This document shows, piece by piece, positions 56,201-64,000 of a stretch of DNA of 64,000 nt. This stretch comes from Opisthorchis felineus. Lineage: Eukaryota > Platyhelminthes > Trematoda > Opisthorchiida > Opisthorchiidae. Where the stretch lies: positions 192,375 through 256,374 of the forward strand of contig SJOL01001034.1 of the NCBI GenBank assembly GCA_004794785.1, in the 5' to 3' direction. How positions within the stretch are numbered: the stretch's first letter is position 1; every line of letters starts with the position of its first letter. The notes under the pieces are model-generated. The model worked only from the letters and a program-made list of their open reading frames with translations, was not told the DNA's origin and made no database searches. The translations under genes were made by a program, and so were the position numbers.

Positions 56201-58802
56201 GTTCATGAAATTCACGTTTTCGTTCATCTAAGTTGTTTTGTGGTTCGAGGTGGGGTCCTCAGCCCTATTCCACCTTTGAACCGAATGCACTCTCAAAGAT
56301 TTTGATTCGACGTCTCCTTCGTTGCCTAGCCGTTTATCCGGATGTCAGTCCACTACAAGATTCGTGTTTATAAAGCATAAAGGAGGAACCTTGGGGTGTT
56401 TTCAGCACACACACGCGTAATTTCCTATGTGGGTTCTGAATTCATACTTGATCTAAGTTCTCCTGCTGATTGGGTCAGTTAGCTTTTCCTTCTGGATTAT
56501 GAAAATTTCGCATGACTACACACCCAATGTTGATCCGCTTCCATTAAGCAACTAGCCACCCGATTCCAGCTGACGTGGAGCAACTCATAGCCGCTTGATC
56601 TAGCTCGTGAACAAGTTACCAACCCAACTATGTGGTTCCTCTTGAGTTGGGGTAATGCATCGTGTACCAGAATGTCTGTTTGTTGTGCTTGTTCATCTCG
56701 CTTCTCGATGTCATCGTGGTCACCAGGTACAATGTTTACCTTATGACAATTCCACGAAAGTACATTCCTAACCTTTAACATGCCTACTGGACCAGTGTTT
56801 CTAAAGCGTGATGGTTTACCTTGGTCAACTATAACGTAAGCGTACGTAAACCAAATGATAGTGAAGTTGTCGGTCAAATTAAGGTCATATTAAGTTAACA
56901 AACACACACCGGAATTGGAATATATACAGAAACATGGCTATCATGTGTTTGTGATCATCTATGGTCGGATGTGGTCAACCCATGTTCAGGTAAGACGGAA
57001 ACACGAGTTTAAGTGTTTAGACACCTTTTGACGAATGTGAACTATACATAGCGATGCGGTCAAGCAATGTGAATGTTCAACACGCCAAATAACTGGAAGC
57101 GGCGAACACTATGATAAGTTTGTATTATGGCTTGTAACTTCCTGTAATTAAAAACAGGCCATATCTAATTGTCGAAATACACTCATTTACAAATGAGTAG
57201 TGTCCCGTAAAATCACATCTACTTATGAAGAGCTATCAGATAGACTCGCCTTAGCCAAACAGAAAACCCCCTCTTCTAGGGGCCTTGGTCCTGACCTTGG
57301 CGGTTAGGTGGATTCAACCGAGATATCTCTTGAGCACCGGGATGCAATCATTTTCCGGACAAAAGCAATTATATTTCCATCGGACATATGAGATAAATTG
57401 CAACACAATGAGGGAAGGTAACACGTGGCTCACAGCTTGAGTCGTGATCGAAGACAAGCTGTTCACGTCTGTTTCGGGCAGCTTCAGGGATCATTTTTGA
57501 CAGTCAGGTTTCTATCTCTGTTATTATTATGCCTGCCATCTGCTCTCCTACATTGGGTGGGATGGAAGGAAAACATTTTGCTCAGCGCTATCGCTTTAAA
57601 TGCAAACAGCTGGGAAGTCAGTGTGTCTGAGCACAAAATGTTTTGTCAGGTGTGTTCCGTTACATCACTCGTCACTGCTTAATGAGCAGAATAATGGGAT
57701 GCTAAGTATTCTCGAAGCATTCATTTCGTAGTCAGTTCAACAGGCAGAACTTGTGAAATAGCGTCAATGTCAAAGTCTAGCTGTTAAGAGGCTTATTTGT
57801 TTGAATATATCAGAGTTTTGATGGAGCTTATGTCACAGATGCTTGACTTACAGTTGGGTAACAAGCCTATTTCGGATCAAATCCATGGGACCCAATATCT
57901 CTCCGTGAAAAAGTAAATAATTTGTAAGATTACCAAGTCCTGCCATCGGGAAATCTTAAGTTTTCCAAGCACTTTACTACTGAAGGTGATGCACATCTCA
58001 TTCACGTGGGTGTTTTACAGTGGGTTTGAATGCGATTTTTTTAAAAATTTTCTAAAACCTAAAAGCAAGGACATTTAAGCTGGAAACTATTTAACAAATA
58101 CGGCAAAAAAAAACAGGAAAATCATCCGTTCCACTCAACTCTCTGGTGCTTCCGTCGCGCAATATAGACACCTTCACCAGTCGAGGAACTGGGACTTTTA
58201 CCCCATCACTTGGTTTAACTTGTCTGATGAAGAACTCTCGTCACCAATGTGGGCTATACAATGAAGGTCACTATTGATCATGAAGCTCCGTTGATTCCCT
58301 GTATAGAGCTGGAGTGTAAAAACTAGCGACGCATACTCAAAAAGTGCCAGCGGATGCTGAGGAAATCACTTGAAGGCTAAGCCTCTGGCTACAGCCAATC
58401 ACAGTAGTCGTATTAGACGGGCTTGTGGGCTACCGAATGAGTGCATCCAATCACATTCACGTTGACGAATTCGCAGTGGCCACTTAATAAAGACCTCTCC
58501 TCAAATGCCTCACCTTGTCCCGGTTTCGCAAATTCCACCATTGGGTTGACGGCTAGAACGTCATTCCTCCAGAAACGACCGGAGAGCCATGGCAATTTTG
58601 ACCATACTACTTCCAGACAGGGACCAACCTTTTCCAGAAGTCGGGAAATGTGGATACCATTTGATATGACGGTTGATTTCTGTTGAGCTGTGGTAACCCA
58701 GTATGTTCGAAAGCTGGGTTTAACTCTACCGGTTGAACCTTCCGTACAAAGTATTCATATTATGGCTTGTGTAACAGGACAATGTATTTGATATACTATC
58801 TC
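53203..58802. other. No confident gene
   Basis: The longest frame is 55803-56231 (+, 142 codons), in a CpG-rich segment. Otherwise I see chance frames, including a hydrophobic one at 54415-54684. Near 57181-57215 a TACACTCATTTACAAATGAG block joins the two ends of repeat family R directly, which looks like a deletion product. Confidence 0.4.
55803..56231 (+). CDS. Longest open frame in the right half; unidentified
   Basis: The frame has 142 codons, starting MGMDCIRMRVPHYLTHLADH and including GACVHCSPPKPVCYTYTFVP then GAGDKLTHTYVAIDV. No domain is recognised. The antisense strand is also open for much of this length, and the segment is CpG-rich compared with its surroundings. Both would fit a piece of a mobile element as well as a gene. 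Confidence 0.25.
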   Translation: MGMDCIRMRVPHYLTHLADHITSKIPSTSGACVHCSPPKPVCYTYTFVPGAGDKLTHTYVAIDVCALWSMHRQCATLQTSWHVKSALFESDNETSLPTIRRVSNWDLPALKIERKDSETGCSTNTEICRLNNKFMKFTFSFI

Positions 58803-59155
58803 GACAGAACACACTAATCACAGGGTTGCTGAAAACTCTCCGACAGCACACAACTAGTCTTGCTATTCTTGGGGATCATCAGGTGGCCGCACTGCCCAAG
58901 ATTACGTGAACCTTGTGTTCCATTTGAACCCAAACTGGACGGAGTTCGCATGAGACCCTCATTGGGACACCAATTTGGTTTCAGCGGGAGACTCAGCTGA
59001 GTCTTACGTTTGTGTTAGCCTTCTTCAGCTGAGTGTGCTACACAAGGCCGCACTGCGTTTCATTTTGGACGATGTTCGAGATAAAAACGAAAGACTCGGA
59101 TGGATTCCGATGAGCCTCCAGTTAAAGCCAAATCAGCGTGCAAATGAGTGTATTA
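58803..59155 (+). repeat. Interspersed repeat family R, longest copy
   Basis: Both ends are present: start CGACAGAACACACTAATCAC, GGTTGCTGAAAACTCTCCGA; end CAGTTAAAGCCAAATCAGCG, GCAAATGAGTGTATT. At about 350 bp it is the best reference copy. The 64-codon frame inside it is not recognised. Confidence 0.7.
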
Positions 59156-60460
59156 AATGCAATGCTTAGGGCGGGCTCAACAGTGGTCTTACTCGTCAAC
59201 GCTACGACCACTTACAAACGTTTTGAACCCAATCACTCAATGAAAGCTAAGTTCTGTGCCTGTTACTTCGGCCGAGTAGTTCGTGTCCTCAGACGGCCAA
59301 GTCAGAAATGAAACTTTTGGGTCCCTTACAGGTGAAAGACCATTTAGTTCAGCTGGAACTTCACCAAGAGTCACTACTCAAGTAATGTGAAGCTGTTAGT
59401 TGTCATCAGTATAACAGTCACAATATAACTGAGTATTAGTGAAACCACAGTACTTTTCATTCGCTTTGTTCTGAAAGCCCCTTCTTAAACCACGTAAGTC
59501 TTAATTTGCCTTCACTTAAGTAGCATTGGTAATGAAAAAAGATTATTTTGCCTCCGAGCCTACCTTCAAGACTCATCATGCAATGCAAGCATAATGCTCC
59601 CATACAAGTTCTTTGTAGGCCGATCTTTCTTGGTCGTGCCCCAGCATAACTTAATAACTTCAATTTTACATAGGTTATCACAGTGCCTCTCTTTCGAATA
59701 TAAGAAAATCAGTTATTCTGATAATCCGAGGGTAGAAAAATACTGAGATGTCAAAAGCAAAAGCAACTTTTATCCACATTGGAATATCTAGAGTATTTCA
59801 TCGGTATACTTGGCTACGATGCGAAAAATCATTGGTTGAACTGTGTTTCACTGCTCGGTGTGTGACAACCAATTACTGTACCAACAGTGGTTTCTCCGAG
59901 AATTTAGTTTCACCCTTTCGTCATTGACTACGTTGCCCACATGATGCCAAGCCTCAGGAGGACCAATCAAACAGCTCAAAGTAAGGTCAGACGGTGGTGG
60001 CGAAATAAAACACACTGATAAAGAAGCACGGAGTGTATCTGCAGAGTATCCGTCTCAGTCAGATGAATTCCGCAAACGGATTGGGCGCTTAGGTCCCCCG
60101 TAGCATCCTCGTTTTTATTACGCATTGTGCGAGGATCATAATTCAAACATGACCATATAGAGAATAATTTTCAAGTATTAATATACATTACAGAGTTCCT
60201 AAAATAATGCACAGTTGGAGTGATTTTCAATCTGTAGTCACAAAAGCTTGCGTTTTGTAGGAATAGAGATCCACTCTCAGGTGGAACCAAATTGGTCTAC
60301 ATTAGAGAACCACTGCATTTTCGGCTAAAATAGTGTGCTGTAATTCAATCGGAAAATCGAATTTTATAAAGTTCCCTCACGTCTTCAGGCCGGGAATCCT
60401 GATTTTAAGCATACCACCAAGATGAACATGAATCAGGTGATTGAGGTCAGATATAGTGAC

Positions 60461-60519
60461 GATATATATATATATATATATCACGATATAGTGATATATA
60501 TAGTGATATATATATATAT
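60461..60519. repeat. AT/GATATA microsatellite next to an N
   Basis: Runs of TA with interspersed GTGATATATA units, ending at the single undetermined base at 60520. Confidence 0.95.
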
Positions 60520-60520
60520 N

Positions 60521-60708
60521 CCGAGCTACCAATATTTCAACAATACCAACATTTACCAGTGCATCTTGTTATGCATTCTGCTCCTGGATAACGCCACAGG
60601 GCACAAGCCTATATATATAGGCTTGTGCCCTGTGGCGTTATCCAGGAGCAGAATGCATAACAAGATGCACTGGTAAATGTTGGTATTGTTGAAATATTGG
60701 TAGCTCGG
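60521..60708. repeat. Perfect 188-bp palindrome
   Basis: Two 94-bp arms, with the centre between 60614 and 60615 inside TATATATA. I see no mismatch. It starts directly after the N. The right arm runs on into ordinary sequence, so the left arm may be an inverted artefact of sequencing or assembly across the AT repeat. Both overlapping open frames here (60422-60676 + and 60553-60840 -) share a peptide because of the palindrome. Confidence 0.95.
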
Positions 60709-63700
60709 GTGCAATCGCTGGCAGTTGATCAGGTGGCTGTTGATCTGTTCAACGAGGTTGGCAGCTGAATTGTCAACATTCAAGGAAACGTCATCCCTGA
60801 GCGGTGATAATGTTTTCTTGACGAAACGTTCGTAACTCAACTGCCAAGTTCGGCCAACCGATCAACAACCACCTAATCAACTACCAGCTAACATATGTCG
60901 CGCGCTGATTCCTACAATTATGAAGATGAGTAAATTAAAGCTACTTACTTTTGGAGTACCTAAAAGATTTTGTCCATTTACTGGCTTTTGGTACAAAAAT
61001 AAATTTAGACAGTGTGATGCGGTAATGTATACTTCAGCCCTGTCTATCGCATAAAACTACTATAAACGAATAGCCTCGGGGTTATTACGAATAAGGTTGT
61101 TGCTTTAGGTACCAAACTCGCGGTTGTAAAGGAAAAACGCAATGGTGGTATATGCAGTGAAGAACTTCGTTCACGAAGTTAGTGGGTAGTAGTAGGTAGT
61201 AGGCATTCGTTGTAATGAATACCTATACAGAGCTAGTGTTTCATAAATCCCAGCGGGAGAAAACTCAGGTTTTTTTAACTGTCCCAGTTCTTCGGGTTTC
61301 GTTTAGGGCTTTCGCGCCGAAAGCACCGATGTCGGACAGCCGGAAATGCAGTCAATGGAATGTCCGACACGGGTAGCTGAGAGCAGCGGAAAGGTGGTTT
61401 CCTTCTTTCAAGGCCTGTTTTATCTTTGTTCGGTGAACATTTATAGTTTTAAGCAGTTGTCCGAGGTCGAAGTATCAAACAAACGAAAGTTCAGCGTCTC
61501 CTACAATGTAGTCGCAAAAGGTCGACAGGAAAACCGGAAGATGGACACGACAAAATTGCTGCACTACTCTACAATGCGCATCCTGAGATAACAGTAGTTT
61601 AGGTCGCTCTGAGTGGCAAGGCTTAGTGAGTTAAACAAAGACTCCGTCCAAGACAGGGTTAGGATCAACTGATATGCCCAAACATTCCAGTTGGTAATGT
61701 TTGCCTCACAAGTGTAGCTGTGAGGATTGGAATTTAGTAGAGTAAAAAAAGCCATCATGTTAATAGCTCGGCTTACCAACTAATGCAGAAAAATGCCAAA
61801 TAATCAGATCTATTTCCACAGATAGTTTGAAAAGGGTTGCCTGAATTCCTTGAGGAGAGCGAAACAGAACACTACCATATTATCAAGACCAGACAGGCGT
61901 CAAATGAGTTGTCGGAATTTCGGAAGTAACACAACTGTCGTCAGTCTGAAGGCACTACGAGGCGCTATTACTTTTTTGAGTAAATAAAACGATGCGATCA
62001 GATCAGCACTTTAGGATATGAAGTTATAAGCTAACACAACAACCGTTTTTTCCACAAATAGTTCTGAAATGACGGAAAATTTTCCAACAGTCTTCCGTCT
62101 TGCCTCGTTTAGACTTGAGGACTTCAACTGTTCAATGACACCGGAAAACTTCAACAGAAATAAGCAGATATCACAAATGGGTACATTCGCCGCAGTAGAT
62201 TTCTCTAAATAAGGACGAAAGAAGTATGAAATAACGATAAGAGAAAAAATTGATAACAATAATGCTTATATAATCATTCTTCAGATATCAGAATGGGACT
62301 TTCTCAAGACAAATGTTTGACCTTTTAAATTTCTTGATCAGAGTTCAACAGACCTGTGGATGGCTGTATACATTTCTCGAGTCCCAGTTTACATAAAAGC
62401 TAAATAAAACTGAGCAGAGGATCTCATGACTGCAGCTGACAAGTTTAAGGCAGTTAACCACTGGGAACTAGTCTTAGTTCATCCGTCTAATTTCGTCGGA
62501 CTGACAGGGCCACTGACCGACATACCCATCTTGACTTGGGGGTGAGAACCTGGTGAAGGTGACACATCATCCATCCTTCTCATTCTGTCCAGCTTACAGG
62601 CATTTAAATTCTTCACACACCCCGCATACTTTTGTTCTACTTCGTATTCACAACAGTGTATCCCTTCCGGGCTCCCTACGGTCCACCATGTGTACAAATA
62701 GGCCAGGTGATCTGCTTACCTAATGAGGCCTGAAACAAAGACACGTGGCGTGTCTTAAGAGTTGCAGGTGTTCATTGTGGCGTAAGAAGTTGTTGGTCGT
62801 TTGCAGCTTAGGCCTGGGGCAAAATAGATTGTTGTGATGAGCCAGATATTAGCACCAACAAGGAACGCAGATGTTGTGTCGAAGTTGATTCACTAATTCA
62901 GGTGAGCTGTCAAACTGAATCATGTGGTTGCCTTCGATCGTATTGTGTTAGGACACAATGGCTGAATCGTATAGGTTGGGATTGAGAGTGAAATTGTTTA
63001 TAGTTAAGATCCCGCTGTAACCACTTTTTAGTGCTGCTTAAATACTTTACCTCCTCAAGTACTCTTTAAGAGTCACCCAGCACGATAAACTGCGCAAGTA
63101 CGTCACAGACAACCCAGAACCATCTGCCGCTGACAGCCAACGGATAAAAACTTATTTTCATCTACATGACAGGAGATGTGAACTTGTTAAAACTGACTCC
63201 CACGGACATTCCCAAAGGTTACAGATGATAGGACCGAACAGCCCGTGCGCAGTCCTTACACGGGGTTGAGATTTGTCGAAAATAAATTTATGGCCATCAG
63301 CTTGGTGCGTGTTATCTGATTCACTCTGAGACCCCGAGTAAGTTAAGGTTTCCTCCTGGGATAACAGAAGAAGCAGTTATGCGTGAGCATGCTAGTTTTT
63401 GTTCCACTTTGTTAGCCGCTTTTGGCACCGCCACCGCCACCACCCGTCTGACGTTAATTTTCCACGTGAAAGTTTGTGCTGGTGTGTATTCGTCGGCGTA
63501 GAGTGGCGCGCAATCTGACTGTCTTTTTTCGTCTGTCATTTCCATTTATCGCTCCGGTGCATGTCCTGCCTGACTGTTGATATCATGGTTCGTCGTGCAA
63601 TAGGATACGGCGACGACAACAACAACGACAACAACAAGCGCATCCCCTCCTCACTTCCCAACCTGATGCATTCGATCCCAGTTGCGTTTTGTGCGCGTGT

Positions 63701-64000
63701 GTGATTTATGGTACTCACCAGTTATCCTTGAAGTTGGTGGCGGTGCTGCGTGATTCGCTACTGATTTTATAAGGGACGATGACGATGATGAGGTGGTGGT
63801 AGTGGTTTTAAAACAATTCACCTTTCTCACCCCACCCCCGAGCTTCCGTCTCTCAGGCATCTCTTCCATCCACTCGTTTCGTGAGCTTCGCCGTACTCCT
63901 AGTCGGAGCAAATCACCACACATACATATCGCCCAACCCCCCCCCTTTCACTCCATCCAATCTGTCAATATCCACCTGTCGAGGTCATCTCAAAAGTTGC
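60709..64000. other. No confident gene
   Basis: A perfect AACTTCGT-TC-ACGAAGTT inverted repeat lies at 61163-61180. A coding-like minus-strand frame at 62479-62697 ends PGSHPQVKMGMSVSGPVSPT KLDG. The last 700 bp are richer in CpG and short simple repeats (CCACCG, CAACAA, GATGAC) and could be a promoter region, but no exon is clear. Confidence 0.35.

Noticed and set aside
60422..60840. Two overlapping frames sharing a peptide across the palindrome
   Set aside because: The + frame crosses the N and a TA microsatellite, and the shared peptide is only a consequence of the inverted repeat.
62479..62697. Minus-strand 72-codon frame with a Pro/Ser-rich end
   Set aside because: It is coding-like in composition, but has no splice context or homology. 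It is mentioned only in the region note.
1..64000. CRISPR arrays, bacterial operons, insertion sequences and rRNA
   Set aside because: No regularly spaced repeats, ribosome-binding-site-led gene clusters or rRNA signatures are seen. The splice structure shows a eukaryotic genome.

Overview
This is nuclear DNA from an animal, most likely a flatworm and probably a digenean fluke. The evidence is one spliced housekeeping gene that mixes introns of 31-40 bp with introns of several kilobases, many decayed APE-RT non-LTR retrotransposons, a Ty3/Gypsy integrase relic and tRNA-derived SINEs. There is no bacterial operon structure. The taxon is inferred from gene architecture and repeat content, not from a database match.

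The one gene I identify with confidence is EIF2B4, the delta subunit of translation initiation factor eIF2B. It lies on the + strand from 11289 to 21833 in seven proposed exons. Phases agree at every junction, and the exons sum to 1569 nt (522 residues plus stop), about the usual length for the family. The first four exons are packed into about 500 bp and separated by micro-introns. The last three introns are 1.3, 1.2 and 6.3 kb. Intron 4 carries an inverted pair of SINEs just upstream of exon 5. Intron 6 carries two retrotransposon pieces and an inverted duplication with arms of about 0.8 kb, which would fold into a long hairpin in the pre-mRNA.

Layout: 1-400, possible exon of an unidentified gene at the left edge; 3224-3437, a SINE with target-site duplications; 4617-10385, a block of nested, degenerate retrotransposons; 11289-21833, EIF2B4; 22-33 kb, mostly featureless; 33100-34370, a 5'-truncated non-LTR element ending in a GAT microsatellite; 35648-37663, a possible three-exon 3' end of an unidentified + strand gene; 38.4-39.7 kb, two coding-like segments on the minus strand; 41283-42400, a weak RT relic; 46261-46440, a third SINE locus; 60461-60708, an AT-rich repeat with one N and a perfect 188-bp palindrome that may be an assembly artefact. 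Five or more copies of an unclassified interspersed repeat lie between 22 and 59 kb.

Most remaining open frames are at the length expected by chance in about 43% GC DNA. They are left out or given low confidence. Only EIF2B4 can be assigned a pathway: guanine-nucleotide exchange on eIF2. The rest of the window is largely repeat-derived.
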